NCBI GenBank assembly: GCA_041674625.1
Contig: JBAYVI010000003.1
Location: 1-64,000 of the forward strand
Source: BRH-c32 sp041674625
GTDB taxonomy: Bacteria; Bacteroidota; Ignavibacteria; Ignavibacteriales; Melioribacteraceae
Direction of reading: 5' to 3'
Length of the DNA stretch: 64,000 nucleotides
The first letter of the stretch is position 1. Every line of letters begins with the position of its first letter. The position numbers and the translations under genes are program-made. Below are positions 34,923-44,386 of this stretch, piece by piece. The notes beneath the pieces were generated by a model, which saw nothing but the letters and a program-made list of their open reading frames with translations, did not search any database and had not been told where the DNA came from.

Positions 34923-36362
34923 TTATCCATGCGCTTCTGAAAACCCAAGTTCATCATTAAATGTGTATAAGTTTTCTGTTTTAATTATCTCAAATCCAGC
35001 TTCGTTAATTCTGTTCATTAAGTCGAGTATACCTTTTTGATCGACTTCGTTCCAGTCTCCATTTTTATATCGGCATCTCCAATGGTCTGTGCAGAATGTT
35101 TCTTTAATTCCTTCGGGATAGACTTTTATGCCGCGATTGGTAATAAGCTTGAGTTTAAGAATATCATTAAAAACAGTATCCAATTTATTTCCAATATCAT
35201 CCGGCGAACCAGTCCAATCGATAAATACATCTACACCGACAAGTTTTTTAATTTCCGGAATTTCGTGCGATGCATGAATTAGGTCTAATGGATTAGGGGC
35301 ATAATAATGAGCTGCTTTTAATTCATGTGGGGTTTTTCCAAGATTAGAAATTACCGCTTCTGCAAATTCGGCTGTACCTACTCGTACACTTGAAATACCT
35401 TGTTCAAAAATATCGCCTGTGTGAATACCATTTTCTATTGTTCTGAACCAAGCATTATGAATTGCTTCAGCAGGCGCTATCTGCCCTATATGAACGAGCA
35501 TCATAACTGCTGAAAGCAACAGTCCCGATGGATTAGCAAGATTTTTGCCTGCTATATCGGGAGCTGAACCATGTATAGCTTCAAACATCGAAAGATGTTC
35601 GCCAATATTAGCAGAACCGGCTAATCCGATTGAACCTGAAATTTGAGCAGCTACATCAGAAAGTATGTCGCCATATAAATTACTCATTACTATTACATCA
35701 AATCTTTCGGGAGTGTCTGCAAGACGAGCAGCTCCTATATCTACAATCCATGTATCGTTTTCAATTTCGGGATATTCGGGGGCGATCTCTTTGAAAACTT
35801 GATGATAAAGTCCATCTGTAATCTTCATAATATTATCTTTAACGAAGAGGGATATTTTCTTCCTTCCATATTCACGCGCATATTCAAAAGCGTATCTTAT
35901 AATTTTTTCAGTTCCGGCGCGGCTGAATAATTTCAGACATTGATAAACCTGTGAAGTTTGTCTATGTTCAATTCCGGTATAAACATCTTCTTCATTTTCC
36001 CTAATAATTACAACATCCATATCGGGATGCTTCGAGCGAATAAAAGGACGATATGATTTGCATGGTCTTACATTTGCATACAGACCAAATGCTGTACGAG
36101 TTGTAACATTTAGACTTTTATATCCACTACCGCGAGGAGTAGTAATTGGGGCTTTTAGAAATACTTTAGTACGTTGTAAAGATGAAAAAGCATTTGCCGA
36201 AAGACCTGTATCGATACCGGTTAAGTAAACTTTCTCGCCGATCTCAATCTCTTCAATATCTAATTTAGCTCCGGCTGCTTTTAAAATTTTTAATGTGGCA
36301 TCCATAATTTCCGGACCAATTCCATCGCCTCTTGCCACCGTTATTGGTGTGTATTCAGACAT
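34923..36362 (-). CDS. icd: isocitrate dehydrogenase (long bacterial type)
   Basis: Oxidative decarboxylation of isocitrate in the TCA cycle. The 479-residue protein fits the longer group of dimeric enzymes seen in Thermus, Rickettsia and Bacteroidota, with a roughly 130-residue C-terminal extension beyond the usual 340-residue core. Motifs: VARGDGIGPEIM at the N terminus, NVTTRTAFGLYANVRP, IRENEEDVYTGIEHR, the metal-binding YGDILSDVAAQI and the cofactor loop FEAIHGSAPDIAGKNLANPSG. The cofactor (NAD or NADP) cannot be set with certainty by eye. It is monocistronic; the 198-base upstream gap (36363-36560) shows no clear structure. Confidence 0.94.
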   Translation of the reverse strand: MSEYTPITVARGDGIGPEIMDATLKILKAAGAKLDIEEIEIGEKVYLTGIDTGLSANAFSSLQRTKVFLKAPITTPRGSGYKSLNVTTRTAFGLYANVRPCKSYRPFIRSKHPDMDVVIIRENEEDVYTGIEHRQTSQVYQCLKLFSRAGTEKIIRYAFEYAREYGRKKISLFVKDNIMKITDGLYHQVFKEIAPEYPEIENDTWIVDIGAARLADTPERFDVIVMSNLYGDILSDVAAQISGSIGLAGSANIGEHLSMFEAIHGSAPDIAGKNLANPSGLLLSAVMMLVHIGQIAPAEAIHNAWFRTIENGIHTGDIFEQGISSVRVGTAEFAEAVISNLGKTPHELKAAHYYAPNPLDLIHASHEIPEIKKLVGVDVFIDWTGSPDDIGNKLDTVFNDILKLKLITNRGIKVYPEGIKETFCTDHWRCRYKNGDWNEVDQKGILDLMNRINEAGFEIIKTENLYTFNDELGFSEAHG

Positions 36363-36560
36363 TCTAATTTTCCTTAATAATAATTAGACAATATAATAAA
36401 TTTAACTCCCACTTTTTATTCCCGAACTAACAAATTACATTTCTAAACTTCCACATTATTTTATAATTTTACTTTCTAAATCGGAACTATTTATAGTTGT
36501 CGACCGTCTAAACTTGATTACAACAGAAAACAAAATAAACACTCACAAACGGGATATGTA

Positions 36561-37883
36561 ATGAAGCTAAAATTATTTTTGGTTCTATTTATTGCTGGTT
36601 CAGTTTTATATGGTCAGACACGTAAAATTGAATTTACGCAATACGATATGGATAATGGAATCCACGTTATTCTGCATAAGGATAATAGCACGCCGATAGT
36701 GGCGATCACAATGACTTTCCACGTAGGTTCAAAGAATGAAGACCCAACAAGAACGGGCTTCGCTCATTTCTTCGAGCATTTGATGTTTGAAGGTTCTAAG
36801 TATATGGCACGTGGAGATTACGATAAACTTTCTCAGAATGCAGGTGGCGAGAATAATGCCAGCACTTCATTTGATAAAACTTTCTATTATCAAGTTCTCC
36901 CATCAAATCAATTAGAATTAGGCCTTTGGATGGAATCTGAAAGATTAGATCACTTGAAGATCGACAGCATCGGTGTAGAAACTCAAAGAAAAGTAGTTAA
37001 GGAAGAAAGAAGCCAGAGATATGACAACCAACCTTATGGATCAATCTTCGAACAGACATTCAAAAGAGCATATAAAGTTCATCCATATAAATGGATGCCA
37101 ATCGGGTCAGCTCAATATATAGATCAAGCCACACTTGCTGAATTTATGGCTTTCTACAAAAAATTCTATGTCCCTCAGAATGTTACAATCTCGGTCGCAG
37201 GAGATATCGATTTGGCAAAAACGAAAGAATTAGTGGCTAAATATTTTGCCGAAATTCCGAGAGGAAAAGAAGATATTAAGAAAGTGGATGTAGTAGAACC
37301 ACCTTTAGGCGGCGAAGTTAGGGATGTGGTTTATGATAATATTCAGTTGCCTTTAGTATTAGAAGCGTATAGAATTCCTGCACAAGGAACAAAAGATTAT
37401 TATGCAATAGAGATGTTAAGTACACTTTTATCAAAAGGACAGAGCTCACGTCTTTATAAAGAAATAGTTGATAAACAGCAGAAGGCGCTTTTCTTAAGCT
37501 CAATGAATTATGCCATGGAAGATCCGGGATTATTTGTTGTTTATGGTATCACGAATATGGGAGTTACTCCTGAAGATTTAGAAGCTGTAATCGAGACCGA
37601 ACTTACAAAAGTAAAAGATAAAATAATTGATGAACAGGAATTTCAAAAACTTCGTAATCAAATCGAAAGCGATTTCGTTAATTCAAACAGTACAATGATC
37701 GGTATAGCAAATTCATTAGCAGACTACTATGTTTATTTCGGAGACGCTAATTTGATAAATACAGAAATTGACCGATATATGAAGGTTACAAAGGAAGATA
37801 TTAGAGATGCAGCTAAAAAATATCTCACACCTGAAAATAGAGTAGTGCTATATTATTTGCCAAAATCAGCTGAAAAAAAATAA
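36561..37883 (+). CDS. M16 family zinc peptidase (catalytic member)
   Basis: A 440-residue M16 (pitrilysin-type) peptidase with a signal peptide (about 1-18). The inverted zinc motif H69-F-F-E72-H73 (HFFEHLMFEGS) is intact, with the distal glutamate in ETQRKVVKEERSQ near residue 150, and a second M16 C-terminal domain (about 200-430). It is the first gene of a pair with the next M16 gene, 13 bases away. Such pairs make a heterodimer in which this subunit is the catalyst. Location is periplasmic or membrane-associated; it probably degrades small peptides. Confidence 0.93.
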   Translation: MKLKLFLVLFIAGSVLYGQTRKIEFTQYDMDNGIHVILHKDNSTPIVAITMTFHVGSKNEDPTRTGFAHFFEHLMFEGSKYMARGDYDKLSQNAGGENNASTSFDKTFYYQVLPSNQLELGLWMESERLDHLKIDSIGVETQRKVVKEERSQRYDNQPYGSIFEQTFKRAYKVHPYKWMPIGSAQYIDQATLAEFMAFYKKFYVPQNVTISVAGDIDLAKTKELVAKYFAEIPRGKEDIKKVDVVEPPLGGEVRDVVYDNIQLPLVLEAYRIPAQGTKDYYAIEMLSTLLSKGQSSRLYKEIVDKQQKALFLSSMNYAMEDPGLFVVYGITNMGVTPEDLEAVIETELTKVKDKIIDEQEFQKLRNQIESDFVNSNSTMIGIANSLADYYVYFGDANLINTEIDRYMKVTKEDIRDAAKKYLTPENRVVLYYLPKSAEKK

Positions 37884-37896
37884 CGGAGAGAACGAA

Positions 37897-39972
37897 ATGA
37901 AAAATAAAGTTTTAATTCTATTAGTATTATTTGCTTTTGTCTCGATGAATTATGGTCAGCTTGATAGAAGCAAAATTCCGCAGGCAGGACCTGCACCTGT
38001 AATTAATCTTGGTAATTATGATTCATTTACACTTGCAAACGGATTGAAAGTTTTCGTAGTGGAAAATCATAAACTTCCCAAAGTATCTTTTAACTTAATT
38101 GTTGATAGAACTCCGGTAAATGAAAAGGATAAAGCCGGATATATTGATATGTCCGGTCAGCTTTTAAGAACCGGCACAAAGACCCGCACTAAGGATAAAA
38201 TTGATCAAGAGGTTGATTTTATAGGTGCTTCATTATCTACATCTTCAACAGGTGTTTTTGGTTCATCATTAAAAAAACATACTAATAAATTACTCGATAT
38301 AATGAGTGATGTAGTATTGAATCCTCAATTCAAACAAGAAGAATTAGATAAAATAAAGAAACAAACATTGTCCGGTTTAGCAACACAAAAAGACGATCCA
38401 AGCTCCATTGCATCAAACGTGGCAACAGTTTTAACATTCGGAAAAGACCATCCTTATGGTGAGCTTACTACGGAAACCACAGTTAATAACATTTCTCTTG
38501 ATGACATAAACGAATATTATTCTACTTATTTCAAACCAAATATTTCTTATTTAGCGATAGTTGGCGATATTAATAAAGCAGAAGCAAAGAAATTAGTGGA
38601 AAAATATTTTGGTAAATGGAAAAAAGGTGAAGTAGCTAAAAACACATTTACAACTCCATCCCAGCCGCTACTAGCCAAAGTTGCAATGGTGGATAGACCT
38701 GCTTCAGTTCAGTCAGTAATTAATATTACATATCCGATTGATTTGAAAGTAGGAACACCTGATGTAATAAAATCAAACGTTATGAATACAATATTAGGCG
38801 GTGGATTCCAATCAAAAATAAATAACAACCTAAGAGAAGTTCATGGCTACACATATGGAGCCGGCTCTTCTATTAAAGCTGATGAATATGTAGGCAGATT
38901 TTTTGTATCTACGACCGTTCGCAATTCGGTTACAGATAGTGCTATCACCGAAATCCTTAATGAAATGAGAAAGATGAGGACAGAAAAAATTACTGCCGAA
39001 GAATTACAATCTACTAAAAATTATATCACCGGTGGATTTGCTCGTTCATTAGAAAGTCCACAGACAATTGCCAATTTTGCTATCAATATCGAGAGATACG
39101 GATTGGCAAAAGATTACTATAAAAACTTCCTTACACATCTAAGCGAAGTTACGGTTGATGACGTTCAGGAAGTTGCTAAGAAATATGTAAAACCAAATAA
39201 TGCATATATACTTGTAGTGGGAAATGCCGGTGAAGTTGCTAAAACATTAACGAACTTTACGATTAATAATAAAGTTAATTACTATGACATTTATGGAAAT
39301 GAAGTTGATCCTGCGGCTCAAAAACTTCCTGCAGGTGTAACGGTAGAATCAGTTTTAGATAAATACACTGAAGCTGTCGGCGGTAAGGAAAATCTACTAA
39401 AGATAAATGATAAGACAATGAAATTGAGTGCATCAGTTCAAGGAATGAATTTGACGATTACAATTTCCCAAAAAGCACCTAATAAATTATCTCAGAATCT
39501 TGATGCAGGAGTATTCCAGCAGAAGACGGTTTTTGATGGCGAAAAAGGTAAAGTAACGGCTATGGGTCAAGAGCAGGAAGTTACCGGTTCTGCTTTAGAA
39601 GAGATGAAAGTTCAAGCTGCAATTCATGGACATCTTGATTATGCAGCTCTTGGTGTAAAACCGGAACTTTCGGGAATGGAAAAAATTAATGGAAAAGATG
39701 CTTATAAAGTAACTCTTAATTATCCATCGGGCAGCAAAGCTATTCAATATTATGATGTAGAAAGCGGTTTCTTAATTCGCAGTACTTCTACTGTTGAATC
39801 TCCGCAGGGAACATTCACTCAGACTTCTGATTTTGGTGATTATAAAGAAGTTAAAGGAGTTAAATTCCCATTCAAAATGCATCAGAGCGTAGGACCACAA
39901 GATATTGAACTTAAAGTTGAATCGATAGAAATAAATACCGGGCTCCAGGATTCATTTTTTGAAGTAAAGTAA
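37897..39972 (+). CDS. M16 family peptidase-like partner with C-terminal beta domain
   Basis: The 691-residue product has a signal peptide (about 1-20) and two M16 domains (about 35-460) but lacks the HxxEH motif: the position reads SGQLLRTGTKTRT. It does keep the R/Y substrate-holding motif (LREVHGYTYGAGSSI). The C-terminal 200 residues (about 480-691) are an extra beta-rich domain (LSASVQGMNLTITISQKAPNKLSQNLDAG ... SVGPQDIELKVESIEIN) resembling LolA/DUF4292-type lipoprotein-binding folds. So this is the non-catalytic partner of the preceding gene carrying a fused accessory domain. It ends at the terminator at 40007. Confidence 0.9.
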   Translation: MKNKVLILLVLFAFVSMNYGQLDRSKIPQAGPAPVINLGNYDSFTLANGLKVFVVENHKLPKVSFNLIVDRTPVNEKDKAGYIDMSGQLLRTGTKTRTKDKIDQEVDFIGASLSTSSTGVFGSSLKKHTNKLLDIMSDVVLNPQFKQEELDKIKKQTLSGLATQKDDPSSIASNVATVLTFGKDHPYGELTTETTVNNISLDDINEYYSTYFKPNISYLAIVGDINKAEAKKLVEKYFGKWKKGEVAKNTFTTPSQPLLAKVAMVDRPASVQSVINITYPIDLKVGTPDVIKSNVMNTILGGGFQSKINNNLREVHGYTYGAGSSIKADEYVGRFFVSTTVRNSVTDSAITEILNEMRKMRTEKITAEELQSTKNYITGGFARSLESPQTIANFAINIERYGLAKDYYKNFLTHLSEVTVDDVQEVAKKYVKPNNAYILVVGNAGEVAKTLTNFTINNKVNYYDIYGNEVDPAAQKLPAGVTVESVLDKYTEAVGGKENLLKINDKTMKLSASVQGMNLTITISQKAPNKLSQNLDAGVFQQKTVFDGEKGKVTAMGQEQEVTGSALEEMKVQAAIHGHLDYAALGVKPELSGMEKINGKDAYKVTLNYPSGSKAIQYYDVESGFLIRSTSTVESPQGTFTQTSDFGDYKEVKGVKFPFKMHQSVGPQDIELKVESIEINTGLQDSFFEVK

Positions 39973-40006
39973 AAAAACGTTATAATAATAAATGTAGATT
40001 TTTATT

Positions 40007-40037
40007 CACCGCCTCTTAAAAGAGGCGGTGTTGTTTT
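40007..40037 (+). terminator. terminator after the M16 pair
   Basis: A 10-bp GC-rich stem, CACCGCCTCT (40007-40016) with AGAGGCGGTG (40021-40030), has a four-base loop and is followed by TTGTTTT. It ends the M16 operon 35 bases past its stop, just before the exchanger gene. Confidence 0.9.
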
Positions 40038-40057
40038 AATATTAGCGAAAGGGATAG

Positions 40058-41035
40058 ATGACATTAGCGATAGTAGCAATAATTTGCGGGGTGATATTAC
40101 TTGTATGGAGTGCGGATAAGTTTGTAGAAGGTTCGGCATCCACAGCGCGGTATTTTGGAATGCCGCCATTATTAATAGGAATGGTGGTTGTTGGCTTTGG
40201 CACTTCCGCTCCAGAAATGGTAGTCTCAGCATTGGCTTCATTACAAAGAAATCCGGGAATCGCAATCGGTAATGCTTACGGCTCTAATATTGCTAATATC
40301 GGATTGATATTAGGACTAACGGCATTAATTAGTCCCATAGTTGTTCACTCAAATATTTTGCGAAAAGAACTCCCTATACTCGCAGGTGTTACGGCTTTAT
40401 CCATATTCTTAATTTATGATTTAGAGATTTCTTTTCTCGATGCGATTATTTTGTTATTAGTTTTTGGCGGATTAATGTATTGGACTATTCGTCAAAGAAT
40501 AAAAGAGAAACAGGACCCTTTAGCTAAGGAAATCGAAGAAGAAACGGCAACACATTCGATGCCTATTAAGAAATCAGTTTTTTGGTTAGTCGTTGGATTA
40601 ATTTTATTGATTATCAGCTCTCGAATTTTGGTGTGGGGTGCGGTAGAGCTTGCTACAATTTTCGGTGTAAGCGATATGATTATTGGATTAACTATTGTAG
40701 CGGTTGGTACATCTTTGCCAGAACTCGCATCTTCGATTATTGCAGTACGGAAAGGTGAGCATGAAATAGCTCTCGGTAATATTCTCGGTTCAAATCTTTT
40801 TAATACTTTAGCGGTGGTCGGAATTGCCGGAGCAATATTCCCTATTAATGTAGCCCCTGAAACGCTTTCAAGAGATATAGTAATTATGGCAGGATTAACC
40901 CTGTTCCTTTTTGTAATTGGCTATGGATTTAAAACGAAGCATGGACGCATAAATAGAATAGAAGGAGCGGGATTATTACTATTCTATATCGGATACACAA
41001 CCTACTTAGTGCTACTGACATTCGCTGCTGTATAA
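40058..41035 (+). CDS. CaCA family calcium/sodium antiporter (YrbG-like)
   Basis: A 325-residue inner-membrane cation exchanger of the CaCA superfamily. Ten hydrophobic segments are arranged as two repeats; the alpha motifs are VVGFGTSAPEMVVSA with GNAYGSNIANIGLILG in the first half and AVGTSLPELASSI with GNILGSNLFNTLAVVG in the second. The paired acidic residues (E in SAPEM and SLPEL) are the cation site. Export of calcium against sodium or protons is the family role. It is a single gene after the terminator of the M16 pair. Confidence 0.95.
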   Translation: MTLAIVAIICGVILLVWSADKFVEGSASTARYFGMPPLLIGMVVVGFGTSAPEMVVSALASLQRNPGIAIGNAYGSNIANIGLILGLTALISPIVVHSNILRKELPILAGVTALSIFLIYDLEISFLDAIILLLVFGGLMYWTIRQRIKEKQDPLAKEIEEETATHSMPIKKSVFWLVVGLILLIISSRILVWGAVELATIFGVSDMIIGLTIVAVGTSLPELASSIIAVRKGEHEIALGNILGSNLFNTLAVVGIAGAIFPINVAPETLSRDIVIMAGLTLFLFVIGYGFKTKHGRINRIEGAGLLLFYIGYTTYLVLLTFAAV

Positions 41036-41079
41036 TTAGAATATATCAGTTTGTATCTAAGCATAACAAAAACTTATTG

Positions 41080-42579
41080 CTATTTTAATAAGGTCATCTT
41101 TTTTACCTGAACAAAATCATTATTTACTAACCGGTAGAAATATATTCCTGAAGATAATGAGTTTCCGTTTGAATCATTACCATTCCAGGTGATTGTATGG
41201 GCTCCGGCATCTTCGTAACTATCTTTAAGAATATTTACAATTTCTCCGAGCGAATTATAAATCTCTAAGCGAACATTTCCACCTTTGGGTATTGTGTAAT
41301 TTATTGTAGTCGTTGGGTTAAATGGATTAGGGTAGTTCTGTTCTAAATAAATTAGTGTAGGGATTGTTACTTCATTATCTTTTACGCTTACCAACATTCC
41401 CTCTTTGTTTACTTTTATTAAAAACAGATCAGGATCACCACTTGAACCGTATCTACTTTGACCAGTAGTTATATAACCACCATCTTTAGTTTCTTTTATA
41501 TCAAATCCCCTAAACTTATAATCCGGAATTCTTATCGATCTTTCCCAAATAGTATTTCCCTGGGTATCCAATTTAATAATATATACACTATTAGTATTTT
41601 TCTCTCCACAAGCTATATAAGAACCATCAGAACTCTCGAATCCGGAATATAAATAAGTCTCAAGTGCTAATAATCTTGTCCACAAGGTATCACCATTGAA
41701 ATCAGTTTTTATAATCCACCCTCGTGTAACTGATCCACAGGCATAACATTCTGCTCGATTATTAGTTCCTAAACTTAGATAACCATCATCTGAAGTTTGT
41801 ATTACATCATATCCGGTACCATCTGAAGAGCTTTCAAACTCGGTGAGCGTGGGTGGAGGATAATTTTTCTCCCATTGAATATTTAGTGAATCATCAAGTT
41901 TAGTGAGACATACATAATTAGATTGGTTTTCAGGGGAATTGCGAGAATGCGAAATAACATAACCACCATCAGATGTAAAATCAACTGAGCCAAGAAAGTA
42001 ACCATTGATACCCGGTGCGAAAGTCTTTATCTCAATAATATTTCCCTCTGAATCAAGTCTTAATAAATCATTAGTACTACTATTAGCCGCAACTAAAAAA
42101 AACTTTTTATCCCTACTTTGTTTGATATTTTTAGCCCAAGGGTGATTTCGGTATTCATTATAATGTTTTGTCCACAATGAATCCCCCTTCGACGAAATTT
42201 TCATTAGACTTAAGTAATAACTATACTCTCTATTATAAAAGACAAAGTAACCACCGTCATCGCTATTAAAAATAGCTGTCCCTAATTCAAAAATCGACGA
42301 ATCGCCATAAGTTTTAGTCCAAAGTGTATCACCATTTTCATCTGTTCTTACTATGAAAATATTTCCTAAATTATGTGAAGAACTATTCCTGTCTCTATTA
42401 TATAATCCACAAGTAATATAACCGCCATCCTCCGTCTGTAAAACTGAATATCCTATATCTTCGTGATCTTTTCCATAATATCCATAAGTCTTCATAAAAG
42501 TAGATTGGCTATTAATTGACAAAGGAAATATTATTGCGATTATTATAATTAACAATATATATTTTACATGTAATCTCAT
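41080..42579 (-). CDS. T9SS-sorted secreted protein with delta-60-like repeats
   Basis: The 499-residue product has a signal peptide (about 1-24) and a body of repeats near 50-60 residues built on DGGYI(T/S)xG, GDTLW(T/K) and TxDGGY motifs (at roughly 50, 105, 150, 210, 265 and 365). These make a beta-propeller-like structure. The tail is a T9SS sorting domain (NYPNPFNPTTTINY ... SSGIYFYRLVNNDFVQVKKMTLLK). The body type is common in Ignavibacteria secretomes and probably binds or displays at the surface; no enzyme motif is visible. It is transcribed alone. Confidence 0.88.
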   Translation of the reverse strand: MRLHVKYILLIIIIAIIFPLSINSQSTFMKTYGYYGKDHEDIGYSVLQTEDGGYITCGLYNRDRNSSSHNLGNIFIVRTDENGDTLWTKTYGDSSIFELGTAIFNSDDGGYFVFYNREYSYYLSLMKISSKGDSLWTKHYNEYRNHPWAKNIKQSRDKKFFLVAANSSTNDLLRLDSEGNIIEIKTFAPGINGYFLGSVDFTSDGGYVISHSRNSPENQSNYVCLTKLDDSLNIQWEKNYPPPTLTEFESSSDGTGYDVIQTSDDGYLSLGTNNRAECYACGSVTRGWIIKTDFNGDTLWTRLLALETYLYSGFESSDGSYIACGEKNTNSVYIIKLDTQGNTIWERSIRIPDYKFRGFDIKETKDGGYITTGQSRYGSSGDPDLFLIKVNKEGMLVSVKDNEVTIPTLIYLEQNYPNPFNPTTTINYTIPKGGNVRLEIYNSLGEIVNILKDSYEDAGAHTITWNGNDSNGNSLSSGIYFYRLVNNDFVQVKKMTLLK

Positions 42580-42623
42580 CTCAGTTTTTCCAATTTTATT
42601 TTTGAGTGATCTATAATTTTTAA

Positions 42624-42878
42624 TTATTTTACCAACAGCATTTTTTTTGTAATAGTTTTCAATGGAGTAGATAACCGGTAAAAATAGATTCCGGTAGAGA
42701 TATTATTTCCATCAAACCTTATCTCGTGCTTTCCCTGATTAAGAAATTCACCTACTAAACTTAACACCTCTCGCCCTAAAACATCATATATAATTAATTT
42801 TGTATTCCCACTTTGAGGTAAGTTAAAACTAATAGTAGTTGTAGGATTAAATGGATTTGGATAATTCGATATGGTTAT
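42624..42878 (-). pseudogene. orphan T9SS sorting domain (remnant of a secreted protein)
   Basis: A second T9SS tail is readable on the minus strand (start ITISNYPNPFNPTTTIS, middle LIIYDVLGREVLSL, end KTITKKMLLVK) with its own stop at 42624-42626. The same frame is broken by TAA at 42879-42881, directly before the domain, and by a further stop nearby; upstream of it there is no coding body. The segment between the stops reads KEANDIE, which resembles the linker usually found before such tails. The simplest reading is that the N-terminal part of a secreted protein was deleted, leaving the tail behind the neighbouring T9SS gene. Confidence 0.75.
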
Positions 42879-42885
42879 TTATTCA

Positions 42886-42997
42886 ATATCATTTGCCTCT
42901 TTTATTTATATAAAAATGTTGTCTGCCTTTTATTTATTTTAAGCTACCCTTAAGTAACCTCCAAATAGTTCGATTAATTATGATGAGCAAATGATAT
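42886..42997. repeat. 11-bp inverted repeat in gene-free gap
   Basis: ATATCATTTGC at 42886-42896 is repeated in inverted form as GCAAATGATAT at 42987-42997, with 90 bases between. It lies directly next to the truncated T9SS domain, so it may be a scar of the deletion or a regulatory site. The rest of the gap to 43168 is AT-rich and shows no gene or clear hairpin. Confidence 0.45.
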
Positions 42998-43168
42998 CGT
43001 TTTGTCTTAATAAAATCAATAGACTAATTTTGGTATTGAATTAACAGAAAATATATGTTAAAATAAAAAATTATATTTTATCTATTGAAAAATAAATTAT
43101 AACATCTACACCTAAAGCATTCTTATTTCCTAAAATTATCTTCGATTATTTTTTGTATTTTTCTTTCT

Positions 43169-44386
43169 ATGAATGAGAGAAATAACGAAATTTCGGTTCA
43201 AGAAGAACTTCGGAAACTAAATAGAGCATTAAGAACTATCACCGCAGTTAATCACTCCTTAGTAAGAGCCGCAGATGAGGCATCGCTGCTTAAAGACTTA
43301 TGCCATCTAATGGTTACCGAAGGGGGCTATCGAATGGCATGGATCGGATACGTCGTAAAAGATGAAGAAAAAACTATCCTCCCGATTATGTGGGAAGGAG
43401 TCGAAGATGGATATCTTACCAATGTAACGATTTCGTATGGAGATAATGAATTTGGTGTAGGTCCCGCAGGCATTGCTGTCCGCACCGGCTCTACAGCAGT
43501 ATTCCAAGATATTGAAAATGATATTAAGAATTATGAATGGAAACAGAATGTTTTGGAAAGAGGATACTCCGCAATTATCGCCCTTCCATTGAAAAATAAA
43601 GATGAAGTATTCGGAATCGTTGGAATTATCTCCTCTAATCCCGATGCATTCGATAAAGAAGAGAAAAATCTATTAGAGCAATTGGCAAATGACTTGGCTT
43701 ATGGAATAATTTCATTACGAAATCGTGAGCAACTAAAAAATCTTGCAATACATCTTGAGAATGCAAGAGAAGCGGAACGAAAACGAGTAGCCCGCGAAAT
43801 CCACGATGAACTTGGGCAATATCTTACCGGACTAACTATGGATATTACTTTCCTTAGGGAAATGATTGAAGAGGATTCGGAAAAGAAAAATTTATTGTCT
43901 AAGATCGATTCCGCTGCCGAACTGTTAAAGACAACAGTAAAATCAGTGAGAAGGATTTCGAGCGAATTAAGACCTGCCGTACTGGATAGTCTTGGTCTCC
44001 TTGCCGCAATCGAATGGCAGGCAGAAGAATTTAATAACCGAATGGGTATCTCGTGCGAATATTTTATTACTGTCGATAGTATCGATTTACCTTTTGAAGT
44101 AACCACTTTAATTTTTAGGATATTGCAGGAATCACTTACAAATGCCGCTAAGCATTCAGGTGCATCATTGGTTACAATCACATTCGGTCTCGAAAATGAT
44201 TTTTATCAACTCGAAATTAAAGATAACGGCAGGGGAATTAAAAAGGAAGATTTTGAAAAGAAAAATTCATTCGGTCTGCTGGGCATGAAAGAAAGAGCAG
44301 AAATTTTCAAAGGTACTTTGTCAATTGCGAGTGAACCGGAGAGAGGTACAACTATCAACGTTTCAATTCCGGTGAATAAAAAATGA
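43169..44386 (+). CDS. GAF-domain NarL-type histidine kinase
   Basis: A soluble kinase of 405 residues: GAF domain (about 25-170), HisKA_3 dimerisation domain with H212 in RVAREIHDELGQYLTGL, and a HATPase domain (about 300-403) with LTNAAKHSGA (N box), DNGRGIKK (G1) and FGLLGMKERAEIF. This family phosphorylates NarL/FixJ regulators, and the next gene, overlapping by four bases, encodes one. The signal would be a small intracellular ligand or redox change bound by GAF; no transmembrane segment is present. The cognate pair stands alone in its transcription unit. Confidence 0.93.
   Translation: MNERNNEISVQEELRKLNRALRTITAVNHSLVRAADEASLLKDLCHLMVTEGGYRMAWIGYVVKDEEKTILPIMWEGVEDGYLTNVTISYGDNEFGVGPAGIAVRTGSTAVFQDIENDIKNYEWKQNVLERGYSAIIALPLKNKDEVFGIVGIISSNPDAFDKEEKNLLEQLANDLAYGIISLRNREQLKNLAIHLENAREAERKRVAREIHDELGQYLTGLTMDITFLREMIEEDSEKKNLLSKIDSAAELLKTTVKSVRRISSELRPAVLDSLGLLAAIEWQAEEFNNRMGISCEYFITVDSIDLPFEVTTLIFRILQESLTNAAKHSGASLVTITFGLENDFYQLEIKDNGRGIKKEDFEKKNSFGLLGMKERAEIFKGTLSIASEPERGTTINVSIPVNKK

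Noticed and set aside
40002..40265. Minus-strand ORF across the terminator and exchanger start
   Set aside because: It is a shadow of the exchanger gene; it reads through the GC-rich terminator hairpin.
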